From: Cryobacterium sp. PH31-O1
GTDB lineage: Bacteria; Actinomycetota; Actinomycetes; Actinomycetales; Microbacteriaceae
DNA: 64,000 nucleotides
Direction: 5' to 3'
Assembly: GCF_030063455.1 (NCBI RefSeq)
Contig: NZ_JASITB010000005.1
Span: 124,001 to 188,000, forward strand
Shown piece after piece: positions 44,225 through 52,993 of the stretch (positions are counted from its first letter, which is position 1; the number at the start of each line of letters is the position of its first letter). The notes below the pieces were generated by a model. It was not told the origin of the DNA. It ran no database searches and was given only the letters and a program-made list of their open reading frames with translations. The translations under genes and the position numbers were made by a program.

Positions 44225-45058
44225 TCAGGCCTTCCGAGGGAGAGTGGTCAGGGTTGGTTCGGCGGAATCGAGGTCGAGGAGGCAGACCGGGCGAGTCGGC
44301 ACTGGTTGCGAGTCGTCGTCGACTCGGTCGAGGATCTCCAGCAGCTCTCTCGGATCCTGCCCGCTCGCGGCGATCGTGAGATCGTGCCAGCCGGCCGTGC
44401 GCAGGGTGAGCAGTGCAGCCCAGGCGCGGGTGCGGTCAGCCGTGTCGCGCAGGGTGTCGACGTCGTCGACGATCAGCAGTCGGGGCCGGCCGATGAGAGC
44501 CACGACCACGCCGAGAATGGCCCGATCGAGCGGTTGCAGGTCAACGATGCGGTCGGTGCCGGTCAGTCGTGGCAGGCCGGCTGCACTTTTCTCGAGAATT
44601 TCGCCGGCGCGCGCATCGACCTGGCGCACCAGCGCATTCACCCGAATGAGGCAGAGTGCCACGGCTTTTCGACTGACCAGCGGTTTGTACCACGGCTGGC
44701 GCAGCACGAGGGCGGCGGCGAGCTGGCGTTCGACCGTGAGGTCGTCGTCGAGACGGTTCACGATCGGAGTTTCAGCGAGGGCGGACAGGTGGCGCACTTG
44801 CCCGCCGCCACCGTGAAGCGGATGCCCGAACACGGTCGCCGTTCCGGCGAACCCGCGCAGGCGGCCGGCCAGTGCCAGCAGGAGAGCGGTCTTGCCCGAG
44901 GCGAACCGGCCAGCGACCACGAAGAGCGCGCCGACCGGCACGTCGAGGGTGACGGCGCCGATCACGGTCTGGCGGCGATTCCTGACGCTGAAGTTGCGCG
45001 CCTGGATGGCGAGGTCGCCGGGTTCGCAAGCGGAGTCGAGGGTCATACACAGTTCCAT
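44225..45058 (-). CDS. Divergent ABC-type ATPase paired with YhgE/Pip
   Basis: The 277-residue product has a Walker A motif GRFASGKTALLLALAGRL (about 47-64) and a Walker B RPRLLIVDDVDTL (about 203-215). The usual LSGGQ signature is missing: the equivalent segment reads LQPLDRAILGVVVALIG. The fold thus looks like an ABC nucleotide-binding domain with altered dimer chemistry. It ends 3 bp before the YhgE/Pip start, on the same strand, and is divergent from a TetR gene. The start is uncertain; ATG 45058 or 45046 are both plausible, and earlier codons would overrun the operator. Confidence 0.7.
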   Translation of the reverse strand: MELCMTLDSACEPGDLAIQARNFSVRNRRQTVIGAVTLDVPVGALFVVAGRFASGKTALLLALAGRLRGFAGTATVFGHPLHGGGGQVRHLSALAETPIVNRLDDDLTVERQLAAALVLRQPWYKPLVSRKAVALCLIRVNALVRQVDARAGEILEKSAAGLPRLTGTDRIVDLQPLDRAILGVVVALIGRPRLLIVDDVDTLRDTADRTRAWAALLTLRTAGWHDLTIAASGQDPRELLEILDRVDDDSQPVPTRPVCLLDLDSAEPTLTTLPRKA

Positions 45059-45117
45059 CCAGCGTCGGGTTGTGCGGGGCACGAGGCCACCGTAGTATTT
45101 CAGTACCGAGAGTATCC

Positions 45118-45132
45118 AATACCCAAAGTATT
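45118..45132. promoter_or_regulatory. Candidate TetR operator
   Basis: AATAC-CCAAA-GTATT is a perfect 5-5-5 inverted repeat in the 103-bp gap between the ATPase and TetR starts. Further GTATT and AGTATCC half-sites lie within 30 bp (45095-45117). The location and symmetry fit autoregulation by the adjacent TetR protein with control of the ATPase-YhgE pair. Confidence 0.55.
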
Positions 45133-45161
45133 CACTTGTCAATTGCAATCCGGAGAAAATC

Positions 45162-45803
45162 ATGGTCGAGACGCCAGCATTACCCTCCATTGCACCCCTG
45201 CCGCGCAAACGGCCGCTCCGCACCGACGTGCGGGCCGATATTCTGCGCGCGGCGACCGAGCAGTTCTTTGAATCGGGCTACCTCGGTACCAAGCTCGACG
45301 ACGTCGCGACGCGGGCCGGCTATACCAAGGGAGCGGTCTACTCCAACTTTGGGTCGAAGCAAGCCCTGTTCGGATCGATCCTGAACGAGCGGCTGGCCAC
45401 CCTGCTCGGCGGGCGGTTCGCGACCATTCTCGGCGACGAAGTTCGACTCGACGACGCCGCCCTCGCCCGCATCGCCCGCCGCCTGGCCGAGACGCTGATC
45501 GAGGACGGACCCTGGCACCTGCTGCTCATGGAACTGGCCGTTCACGCCGCGCGTGATCCCCAGGCCGCTGACCTCTATCGCCAGAGCCGGCAGAGCGTGC
45601 GCCTCGCTCTCGGCGCGGTTATTTTGGAACGCGCCGACCGATTCGGCATCGACCCGGCCGCCCACCGGGTGGACGTACTCGCGCCCCTGATCATGTCAGC
45701 GACCAACATCATGGCGCTCGAGGGAATCCTCGACCCGCTCTACTTCACGAACGAGGTGCAGTCCCGCATGATCGAGGCCCTGCTGGTGGGCACGCTGCGG
45801 TGA
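45162..45803 (+). CDS. TetR-family transcriptional regulator
   Basis: The 213-residue protein has the N-terminal TetR DNA-binding domain: RADILRAATEQFFESGYLGT, then LDDVATRAGYTKGAVYSNFG and SKQALFGSIL (about 25-75). A helical ligand domain follows. The start has GGAG 6 nt upstream. Divergence from the ATPase/YhgE pair and a palindrome in the shared gap suggest it represses that export-like unit in response to an unknown ligand. Confidence 0.9.
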   Translation: MVETPALPSIAPLPRKRPLRTDVRADILRAATEQFFESGYLGTKLDDVATRAGYTKGAVYSNFGSKQALFGSILNERLATLLGGRFATILGDEVRLDDAALARIARRLAETLIEDGPWHLLLMELAVHAARDPQAADLYRQSRQSVRLALGAVILERADRFGIDPAAHRVDVLAPLIMSATNIMALEGILDPLYFTNEVQSRMIEALLVGTLR

Positions 45804-45840
45804 TCCTTACCCCCGTCGGGTCGCCGCCCGCTGCACAGTG

Positions 45841-45903
45841 TTGGGCTGGGCCGGGCTGGGCTGGGCTGGGCTGGGCCGGGCTGGGCCGGGCTGGGCTGGG
45901 CTG
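45841..45903. repeat. GGGCY pentanucleotide microsatellite
   Basis: Twelve or so consecutive units of GGGCT/GGGCC fill this stretch right after the TetR stop codon. The run is strand-asymmetric in G, so it could adopt unusual structures and is prone to slippage. Confidence 0.9.
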
Positions 45904-46078
45904 CAAGCGCCCCTTACCGTCGCCCTCCTTAGCGGAGGCCTGGCCACCCCAGGCCCGTCCGCCCCGTCTGCCAGAGCATCGTCGGGCGCGTCTGCGACCG
46001 GTGTCCCGACCGAGTCTCCCCCGGTGTTCGCGTTCCCGCGCCAGCGGCCACTAATACGCCGCCAGAGGCACCTAATCG

Positions 46079-46255
46079 GTCAGTGTCACCGTCGATTACC
46101 ACGCCGACTACACCTTCGGCGAGCAGGGCTGGCGCCCCGTCGAAGGAACCGTCTCCGTGCCGTCTGCGCCGTTCACCGTCGTCGCGGCAAAGGAATTCAC
46201 GGTGCTTTTCGTCGCCGAAGACGGCAACGCCAACCCGCGCGGCCCCGGCTGCTGA
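46079..46255 (+). pseudogene. Remnant of an unidentified gene (58 codons, no start)
   Basis: An open frame from a stop at 46073-46075 to a TGA at 46253 reads VSVTVDYHADYTFGEQGWRP, then VEGTVSVPSAPFTVVAAKEF and TVLFVAEDGNANPRGPGC. It has beta-strand-like, native composition and codon use but no usable start codon. In another frame upstream (about 45900-46070) a stretch LTVALLSGGLATPGPSAPSA resembles a signal or linker, so a frameshifted secreted protein gene is possible. I do not recognise the family. The rest of 45804-46309 holds only the microsatellite and a hairpin. Confidence 0.4.
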
Positions 46256-46268
46256 GCGGGCCGCACTA

Positions 46269-46300
46269 CCCGCGGCCCACACTCGAAACCGGGCCGCGGG
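46269..46300. terminator. Hairpin behind the flotillin-like gene
   Basis: CCCGCGGCCC (46269-46278) and GGGCCGCGGG (46291-46300) form a perfect 10-bp stem with a 12-nt loop. It lies 10 bp beyond the flotillin stop (minus strand) and 14 bp after the remnant frame (plus strand), so it could serve both directions. No T-run follows on either side. Confidence 0.6.
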
Positions 46301-46309
46301 GCTACACTG

Positions 46310-47998
46310 CTACGGCAGCAGACGGTCTCCGGCCTTCTTCGGCAGTCGTGCCGCGGCCGCCCGAGCGATCGCGGCGGCCGCTTCGTCGGCAACGGCGTCG
46401 AAGTCGACGCCGTTGATCGAATCAGAAACGGATGCTTCCGCTGCTGACCGTGCAGCTGCGGCGGCGGTCGCCGCCGAGGTACCAACCGAGGTTGACGACG
46501 CTGCCGCTGAAGGCACTGCTACTGATGGCGCTGCTACTGATGGCGAGCTTGCTACCGAGGGCGACGCGGCGCCGGTCCCGGTCGAACGCGACGAAGTAGT
46601 AGCGGGCGTAGCGGATGCGCCGGCGTGGGCGGGCGCGGCGTTCCGCAGGGCGGCTCCGGCCGTTCCGCCGAGCAGCCCGCCGAGCAGATCCTTGATGCCG
46701 ATTCCCATCGTGGAGCCCAGCACGGCGTCGACCTCGCTGAAGCCCGACGCGACGTTCTTGGAGAGTTGGCTGGCGCCATCCGTTGAAATGACGGTGAGCT
46801 GATCGATGTTGCTCATGGGCGCGGCGAGCTCGTGCGCGATCTGCGGGAGCATTTCAACCAGGCGCAGCTGGATGAGAGCCTCAGACTGCTGTGCGACGGC
46901 CTCGGCAGAGAGACGTGTGGCCGTGGCCTCGGCGGTACCGCGGGCGAGGATGGCGTCGGCCTCGGCCTGACCCTCGGCGCGGGTGGCATCGGCGTTGGCA
47001 ACGCGGCTGTCGCGATCGGCGGTGGCCTTGGCAACGGATGCCTCGGCGGCAGCGATCGCCGTCACTCGGATGCGGTACGCGTCGGCGTCCGCGATGGCGT
47101 TGACCTCCGACTCGAGCTCGGCCTTGCGCAGGCTGGCCCGACGCTGGGCGGTGAGTTCTTGCTCTTGCACGATCGCCTGCTGCGCCTTCGCCTCAGCAAG
47201 CGGCTTCGAGGCCGCCGCCTCGGCGGAGGCCTTGTCGGTGTCAAGCTGCAGCGCGGCCTTACGCAGCGCGAGCGTGTTCTGGGCTTCGGCTATGGCCTGC
47301 TCGGCGGTGATCAGGGCTTCCTGCGACTCACGGTTCGCAACGTGCTCGGCCACCTCGGCCTGGCGACGCACCTTGGCCTGCTCGGCACGCCCGATGTCGC
47401 GAATGTAGTCGTTCTCGTCGGTGATGCCCTTGATCTCGAAGGAGTCGACGTCGAGGCCCTGGTTGGCGAGGGATTCTCGCGCGGTGGCGAGCACCGAACT
47501 GCCGAGCTCGTCGCGCTTCTGAATGACGGTCATAACGTCGGTTGCGCCGATCGAGGAACGCAGCGATCCGCTCAGCACCTCTTGCGCGAAGCCATCGATG
47601 TTCTTGTCCTGCCCGAGAAAACGCTGGGCCGCAGCGCGAATCGCGGCCGGGTCGTCGCCGACCTTGACGATAGCGACGGCCTCAACAGAGAGAGTGATGC
47701 CATTGCGGTCCTGAGCGACGGCGGTGATCTCGATCGCCCGGCTGCGCAGGCTGATCTTGAACGCCTTCTGAAAAAATGGGGTGATGAACACGCCCTGTCC
47801 GTGCACGACGCGCTGCCCGGATTCCTCGAGCGTGGCACCATCGACGATGGTCTTGCGGCTCTTCTTGCCGGTAATGATGAGGGCCTCGTCCGGCCCGGCA
47901 TTCTTATAGATCGTCTTGGCGTAAATCAGGCCGATGAGCAGAACGACGATGATCGTGAAAATGATCCCGGGGATCGGGCTGAAGAGAAAATCGAGCAT
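46310..47998 (-). CDS. Flotillin-like SPFH-domain membrane protein
   Basis: The 562-residue protein has an N-terminal membrane helix (about 5-28, PIPGIIFTIIVVLLIGLIYA) and an SPFH domain (about 30-210, with FITPFFQKAFKISLRSRAIE and DVMTVIQKRDELGSSV). A long Ala/Glu-rich coiled coil follows (about 215-400) with repeated EA pairs, then a Ser/Ala/Pro tail with short repeats. Flotillins organise membrane microdomains and affect cell-envelope enzymes. The ATG at 47998 has GAAGGA 6 nt upstream. No NfeD partner gene is next to it. Confidence 0.87.
   Translation of the reverse strand: MLDFLFSPIPGIIFTIIVVLLIGLIYAKTIYKNAGPDEALIITGKKSRKTIVDGATLEESGQRVVHGQGVFITPFFQKAFKISLRSRAIEITAVAQDRNGITLSVEAVAIVKVGDDPAAIRAAAQRFLGQDKNIDGFAQEVLSGSLRSSIGATDVMTVIQKRDELGSSVLATARESLANQGLDVDSFEIKGITDENDYIRDIGRAEQAKVRRQAEVAEHVANRESQEALITAEQAIAEAQNTLALRKAALQLDTDKASAEAAASKPLAEAKAQQAIVQEQELTAQRRASLRKAELESEVNAIADADAYRIRVTAIAAAEASVAKATADRDSRVANADATRAEGQAEADAILARGTAEATATRLSAEAVAQQSEALIQLRLVEMLPQIAHELAAPMSNIDQLTVISTDGASQLSKNVASGFSEVDAVLGSTMGIGIKDLLGGLLGGTAGAALRNAAPAHAGASATPATTSSRSTGTGAASPSVASSPSVAAPSVAVPSAAASSTSVGTSAATAAAAARSAAEASVSDSINGVDFDAVADEAAAAIARAAAARLPKKAGDRLLP
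46512..46559 (-). repeat. 15-bp repeats in the flotillin tail
   Basis: GGCACTGCTACTGAT and GGCGCTGCTACTGAT (plus-strand reading) are adjacent 15-bp copies followed by a related 18-bp unit. On the coding strand they give short SVA/PSVA repeats in the disordered C-terminal tail. Confidence 0.75.
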
Positions 47999-48227
47999 GG
48001 GGTCCTTCCGAGGCGCAGGGCGCGTACACCGTTTCGGCGATTTGGTCGGGCGACCTCGGCGCGAGCTGTTTCTCCAGTCTCTCAGGCCGAAGCGCAGGAT
48101 GCGAAAGATGTCGACAATCAGAGCGTCGGGCGACGCGACTGGGGCGCCCAACACCGAACATCTCCTCGAGCCACGTTTTTCGTTTCGGGCCCTGGCCCAG
48201 GCCCAGGCCGGAAACTGTGCCCGGGGC

Positions 48228-48536
48228 CGCCGAGCGGCGGGTTGGCCGCCCAACGACGCCGGCTGCATCATCCCCGGCTGCACCAGGCCACCCCAATACA
48301 CCCAAGCCCACCACGTCATCCCCTGGAACCAAGGCGGCCCCACCAACATCGACAACGCCGTCCTCCTCTGCAACGCCGCCCACACCAGCATCAACACCTC
48401 CGGCTGGGACATCGACATGCGCAACGGCCGACCCTGGATCCGCGGCCCCCTCCTCCTCGACCCCACCCAAACCTGGCGCCCCGCCCGCCAAAACCGCGCC
48501 ACCACCCCCACCGAACACCCCAACTGGAACAAATAA
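48228..48536 (+). pseudogene. C-terminal remnant of a DUF222/HNH endonuclease gene
   Basis: The frame encodes GCIIPGCTRPPQYTQAHHVIPW, followed by PTNIDNAVLLCNAAHTSI and GWDIDMRNGRPWIRGPLLLD. This is an intact HNH nuclease module with CxxC, the HH pair and the final cysteine and histidine. The DUF222 part that normally fills the 300 residues before it is missing; the upstream sequence in frame (48000-48227) is not family-like. It is therefore a decayed or truncated relative of the gene at 8202, though from a different subfamily. No start codon with a ribosome site is near. The surrounding gap 47999-48693 shows nothing else. Confidence 0.75.
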
Positions 48537-48693
48537 ACCACGGCCCACCGTGCGATGCCGACGACACACCCGGGATGCGCAGGCAACCAGCGCGGGACGG
48601 CAGCGGTCTGGAAGCGCTCGACCAAGGCCCCCAACCAGGGCCCTCGACCGCTCACGTGGGAACGCCCCGCAGATGGGCCCGCGATGTCGACGG

Positions 48694-50997
48694 CTACCCA
48701 TCGATGAAGTCGGCGGCCGCGCGCAGGAACGCGGCGGCAGCGAGGGCGCGAGCCGCGGCATCAGCTTCGCGTGTACCAGCAGCGCCGCTTCCGGTGCCGG
48801 CCAGCGGGCCGACGCCTCCAACAGCACCGGCCGACGCAGCACCGGCCGACGCACCGCCACCACCTCCCGCCACCGCATCGAGCAGGGCCGTGATCGCGTC
48901 AGGTATTCCGATCACCGAAGCAGCCCCGGCTCCGATGCCGCCATCTGCCGGAGCACCTCCACCAGCCGGCGAACCTCCACCAGCATCAGCAAGACCAGCC
49001 AGCGGCGCCAGAAAGACGCGCGACTTTGCCGCCCGCGGACCGTTGAAGTCCGGGTTCTGCCGCGGCTGGCTCGAGAACGCCTCCCGCACCTTAGCCAGGA
49101 ACTCCCCATTGGTCAGCCGGTTCGCGCTCGGTACCACGAGCAAGCTCGCCGCCACGGTGAAATCGCCGTGCCCACCGGTCTCGTAGGCGACCTCAGTGGG
49201 CTTGCAGGCGCTGAACAGCACCTCCCGCGCCAATGCACGCTTTCCGGCCCGGGCCGGCGTGCCGCGTTTGGCCCGAAAATTCATACTGGTCTGCTCATCG
49301 GGAATGATAAACCGTGCCCTACGCCCGTGGGGAGCGGATGCCGCACTCAGGTCGGCAATGTCGGCCGGCTGCAGCTGCAACCGGCGTTGACCGTCGCCGG
49401 AGTGGCAGGAATCGAAGAAAGCCGTGAGGCTGACGCCGTCGGGCAGCTGGTCGAAGATCTCGCCCAGATCGTCGTCAATGATCAGGTTGCCCTCGCGAAA
49501 GTCAATCGGGCAGAGTGCCTCGTCGTACTTCTTCTCGGCGTTGCCCGCTTCGGCTTCGTCGCCGTCGAGGTCGTCGACATAGGTGCCATGGCCGGCGTAC
49601 TGAAAGGCCAGCACATCACCGGCGACGCTGCTCGCGACCAGGTCGAGCAACCCGAGCAGGATGTTCTGCCTAGTTGCCTCAGCATCGAGCAGGGTGCGCA
49701 CCGCGAACCCTGCAGCGGTGAACTGAGTGGCCCAGGCCTCGGCATCCGCTACGCAGCCGTAGAGGGCATCGCCACCGGGGTAGGCGTTGATTCCCACGCA
49801 GAGGGCGTGGTGGGTGCCGGCCGGCCGGGGCGCGGCCGGCCCGGGGGCGGGCCACAGTTCATCGCCGAGGTCGCGGTTGACCGGGAAGGACTGGATGCGC
49901 GAGCTGCCGGTGACCCGGCGCGCGACGCTGTCCATGGTGGGAATGTCGTTGTCGAAACCGCCGTGACTGGTCGAGGTACTGCGGCTGGCCAACGGGCCCG
50001 ACGTCGTCTTCGACCAGACGATGTCGGCGGCCCCACCGACACCGGGCGACCCGCTCGCACTCGACAGACCGAACAGTTTGGCGAGCACGGGGTCGGCCCG
50101 CAGACACTCCTCGAGACCGAGAATGGGCGAGAACTCCTCGGGTTCAAACGAGGCCCGCACAAGGTAGAGCAAGGATTTTCCGTAGGCGCCCAGGCAGGTA
50201 TCGTCGCGTTCGAGCCTTTCGGTCATGGTGAACAGGGCGAGCGACTCCACCCCGTGGCCGACCAGGGGCACGATCTGTTTCTCGAAGACGTCCGTGCGCA
50301 CGGCGGGCGCGAGCAGACTGAGTGTCTCAATGGCCGGTACCCCTGCTTTCAACGCGGCCGGAAGGAAGAAGGAATGGAAGATCGACCCGGCGCTGTGCCC
50401 GACCGCGTGCACGCTGATCGTTCCGGGGTGGGCCGTGCAGTACGCGGCGAGCGCCTCGGCCACGTAGCGAGCGCCGCCGTCTCCGGCCGATGCTGCCTCG
50501 GCCGAACGCTTCATCTGCCCCCAGATGGCCTGACCTTCCCCGAATCGGGCTGCCAGCTCGAGCACCCGGTCTTTCGCTTCGTCGAGCCAGCCGCGGCGGC
50601 CCTGCGCCCAATCACCGACGGCGCTCGTGATGGCACCGGCGAGGCTGGTCTCCCAGACGAAGTGAATCGGGTACACGCCGTTGGACTTCCACCATTCCAC
50701 CTGAGTCGCTGCGATGCGCAACCCGGATTGCTCGTCGACCAGCCCGCCGTGGGCGTAGAAGACCACCGGGACAACGCCGCCATGCTCGGCCACGAAGGCC
50801 GGCAGGTGCGTGGTAAAAATGGCGTCGACATCTTTCTTTGACGTCGCGAACGCCCCGGTCGATGAGAATTTGCCGCCGCTGAGGTTGACCACGTGCGGTC
50901 GTAGCTGATCGAGTTCGCTCTTGGGTAACGATGGTTGGCGTTTCGTGGCCAGCGGGTGAGAGGCGCTGGTCGACTGGGCGGAGCTCGATTCGTTCAT
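48694..50997 (-). CDS. Alpha/beta-hydrolase-caspase (C14) fusion protein
   Basis: The 767-residue protein has two enzyme parts. Residues about 70-350 resemble a serine hydrolase: VVFYAHGGLVDEQ near the oxyanion region, the nucleophile elbow GHSAG (Ser202), and a possible catalytic histidine in SHGGFDND (about 345). Residues about 395-665 form a caspase-like domain: HALCVGINAYPGGDALYGCV, the histidine of FQYAGHGTYVDD (His470), and the cysteine of FFDSCHSGDGQRR (Cys531). The last 100 residues are Gly/Ala-rich and low-complexity. No signal peptide is visible, so it is cytosolic. The ATG at 50997 has AAGGA about 8 nt upstream. It is divergent from a metallopeptidase gene. Confidence 0.8.
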   Translation of the reverse strand: MNESSSAQSTSASHPLATKRQPSLPKSELDQLRPHVVNLSGGKFSSTGAFATSKKDVDAIFTTHLPAFVAEHGGVVPVVFYAHGGLVDEQSGLRIAATQVEWWKSNGVYPIHFVWETSLAGAITSAVGDWAQGRRGWLDEAKDRVLELAARFGEGQAIWGQMKRSAEAASAGDGGARYVAEALAAYCTAHPGTISVHAVGHSAGSIFHSFFLPAALKAGVPAIETLSLLAPAVRTDVFEKQIVPLVGHGVESLALFTMTERLERDDTCLGAYGKSLLYLVRASFEPEEFSPILGLEECLRADPVLAKLFGLSSASGSPGVGGAADIVWSKTTSGPLASRSTSTSHGGFDNDIPTMDSVARRVTGSSRIQSFPVNRDLGDELWPAPGPAAPRPAGTHHALCVGINAYPGGDALYGCVADAEAWATQFTAAGFAVRTLLDAEATRQNILLGLLDLVASSVAGDVLAFQYAGHGTYVDDLDGDEAEAGNAEKKYDEALCPIDFREGNLIIDDDLGEIFDQLPDGVSLTAFFDSCHSGDGQRRLQLQPADIADLSAASAPHGRRARFIIPDEQTSMNFRAKRGTPARAGKRALAREVLFSACKPTEVAYETGGHGDFTVAASLLVVPSANRLTNGEFLAKVREAFSSQPRQNPDFNGPRAAKSRVFLAPLAGLADAGGGSPAGGGAPADGGIGAGAASVIGIPDAITALLDAVAGGGGGASAGAASAGAVGGVGPLAGTGSGAAGTREADAAARALAAAAFLRAAADFIDG

Positions 50998-51152
50998 AGC
51001 GCCGTTCCTTTCACGGTCGAACAAGGGTGCCGCCGCACAGATCGGCACGGTTTTGTGACGGCACGGTATTGTGACGGCACGGTGATTATGGCCCGGAAGC
51101 GTTACTGCGGCGTTACTGCAGGCCAACTGCGCGTCGACTGCACCGCGACGCC

Positions 51153-51181
51153 TTGACAGACCCGCTGTTCGGTTGCATATT
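51153..51181 (+). promoter_or_regulatory. Vegetative promoter of the metallopeptidase gene
   Basis: A perfect TTGACA (51153-51158), a 17-bp spacer and CATATT (51176-51181) form a housekeeping-type promoter. Transcription should begin near 51188. This decides the start of the downstream gene: the TTG at 51173 lies inside the promoter, so the ATG at 51212 is used. Confidence 0.7.
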
Positions 51182-51211
51182 GCAGACACAAACGGATGCT
51201 GCGGGGCCGCT

Positions 51212-52993
51212 ATGAAAAATGGTGCAGAGAAGACTGGTTCAGAGACGGCTGGATCAGAGGCTGCTGGTACCGACCCAGAATCGAGTAATTCGGCGCACAG
51301 CGGTCTTCAGGTCAGCCTGACCGTGCTCGCCGAGGGGCCGTTCACCCGCAGCCCCGACGACGAACCGCTCACGACGACCCTGCGCGTTCCGGTCGAGCGC
51401 ATCGGTCCGGGCCCGCGCAGTGCCCGGTTCGACGTGATCGTGCGTCGCCCCGGCGAGAAACCGTTCAGCCTCGAACTCGGCTCCCCCACCCCACCCTGGA
51501 TGGTCGTCGACGAAAGGCCTCCGGACAGTCTCGCGGCGCTGCTGCAGGACAGCCGGTTTCTGGCGCAGCAGGTGTACGCGGTGGCGGCTTCCACGTTGGC
51601 GCTGTTCGAATCGACGCTGGGGCGGCGCATGGGCTGGGTCGGCGGCGGCCGACTCACCATCAGCGCCTACGACCGGGTCTCCTACCGGGAGTCTGGTTAT
51701 TATCGCGACGATGGTCTGATTCGCTTCGGGCACAAACGCGACGGCCGCACCGAGAAGGCCGTGCCGCTGGCCCTGTTTCGGGATCTCGTGGCGCACGAGG
51801 TCACGCACGCGATTGTCGATGGCTACCGCCCGAAGTGGGCCGATTCCCATGCAGAAATCGACCAGTTTGCCCTGCACGAGGCCATCGCCGATCTGGTGGC
51901 GCTGCTGTCGGTGTTTTCAACCCAGACCCTGGTCGAACAGTTGCTGACCCAGAACGGCGGTGCCAGCCTCGACCTCGACACCCTCGATGAGAGCCTGCTG
52001 CGCAGCGATCTGTTCCGCCTGGGTGACGGCCTGTTCACCCGCGGCTCGGCCCGGCCGTCCCTGGCCGATGATCTGGCCCCGAACTGGCGCACGCTGAGCG
52101 ACCCGCACCGGCGCGGCGGGGCGATCGTGCAGGTACTGCTGCGCGTGGTGGCCCGGCTGTGGCTGCAACGTCTCGACCTGCCCGGCGGCCGCTCGAGCCT
52201 GTACCAGGTGGCCCGCGCCGGGGCATCCGTTGGCCGGCAGGTGTTAAGCATGCTCATTCGCAGCCTCGGCTACATGGCGCCGGTCGACGTGACCTGGGAA
52301 GACCTGCTGCGGGGCATTCTCGCCGCCGACCTGGCGGTCGTTCCCGATGACGACCTCGATTACCGCGGCGTCGTGGTGACGGCCTTCGCCGAAGCCGGAA
52401 TTGCACTGCCTCCGCGCACGGATCTCTCGGGCGTATCCACCTTCACTGGCCTGCGGTATCCGGTTCGGCTCGCCGCCCTGAGTTCCGATCCGGAGGAGAT
52501 CGTTCGGTTTCTCTGGGAGAACCCCACCCTGCTCGCTGCGGCAAAAATCGACCCGACGCGGCCGATCGCCGTCGCACGGGTGCGCCCGACCCTGCGCGTG
52601 GGCCCCGACGGCTTCGTGGTCTCGGAGATCGGGGCCACCTTCACGCAGGAGTTTCGGCTGAGCACCGCCGAAGCACGCCGTTTCGGGCTCACCACGCGGG
52701 CACCGGTATTCATTCGCGGCGGCGGGCAGCTGCGTTTCGACGAGGGCGGACGCCTCAGCTTCGCCGCCCTCAAACCTGTTCTCGACCGGGAACGGCAGCA
52801 GGCCAAACTTGCTGCAGCCGTGTCGGCAACGCGCCCGGCGGATGCCGCACCCCCGACTGCCCCGCCCGTCACCGCGCCGGCTGCCCCACTCCCCGTGCCT
52901 CCGCTCGTACCGCCATTGTTTGGCGCGATCGGACGGATCGCCGCAGCGCCGCCCGAGGTCTCGGCGCATCAGCGGCCGACGTTTCACCCCTGA
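51212..52993 (+). CDS. Zinc metallopeptidase (gluzincin-like) of the caspase cluster
   Basis: The 593-residue protein carries HEVTH (His195, Glu196, His199) in FRDLVAHEVTHAIVDGYRP. HEAIADLVALLSVF follows about 25 residues later, where Glu223 and Asp227 fit the third zinc ligand and support of thermolysin-type gluzincins. There is no signal peptide, so it should act inside the cell. The start has pentapeptide repeats (GAEKT, GSETA, GSEAA). The C-terminal third has a beta-rich segment (VRPTLRVGPDGFVVSEIGAT) and an Ala/Pro tail. The family beyond the gluzincin fold is not recognised. Its promoter faces away from the fusion-caspase gene and its end faces the second caspase. Confidence 0.75.
   Translation: MKNGAEKTGSETAGSEAAGTDPESSNSAHSGLQVSLTVLAEGPFTRSPDDEPLTTTLRVPVERIGPGPRSARFDVIVRRPGEKPFSLELGSPTPPWMVVDERPPDSLAALLQDSRFLAQQVYAVAASTLALFESTLGRRMGWVGGGRLTISAYDRVSYRESGYYRDDGLIRFGHKRDGRTEKAVPLALFRDLVAHEVTHAIVDGYRPKWADSHAEIDQFALHEAIADLVALLSVFSTQTLVEQLLTQNGGASLDLDTLDESLLRSDLFRLGDGLFTRGSARPSLADDLAPNWRTLSDPHRRGGAIVQVLLRVVARLWLQRLDLPGGRSSLYQVARAGASVGRQVLSMLIRSLGYMAPVDVTWEDLLRGILAADLAVVPDDDLDYRGVVVTAFAEAGIALPPRTDLSGVSTFTGLRYPVRLAALSSDPEEIVRFLWENPTLLAAAKIDPTRPIAVARVRPTLRVGPDGFVVSEIGATFTQEFRLSTAEARRFGLTTRAPVFIRGGGQLRFDEGGRLSFAALKPVLDRERQQAKLAAAVSATRPADAAPPTAPPVTAPAAPLPVPPLVPPLFGAIGRIAAAPPEVSAHQRPTFHP
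51221..51265 (+). repeat. Degenerate 15-bp in-frame repeats (GxExx)
   Basis: Three adjacent 15-bp units encode GAEKT, GSETA and GSEAA at residues 4-18 of the metallopeptidase. They are more diverged than the repeats in dnaE2 or the acyl-CoA synthetase gene. Confidence 0.7.

Noticed and set aside
48217..50841. Plus-strand open frame of 874 codons opposite the hydrolase-caspase gene
   Set aside because: Its product is Arg/Gly-rich and lacks domains. It is the mirror of a GC-rich gene whose minus-strand frame has clear GHSAG and DSCHSG motifs.
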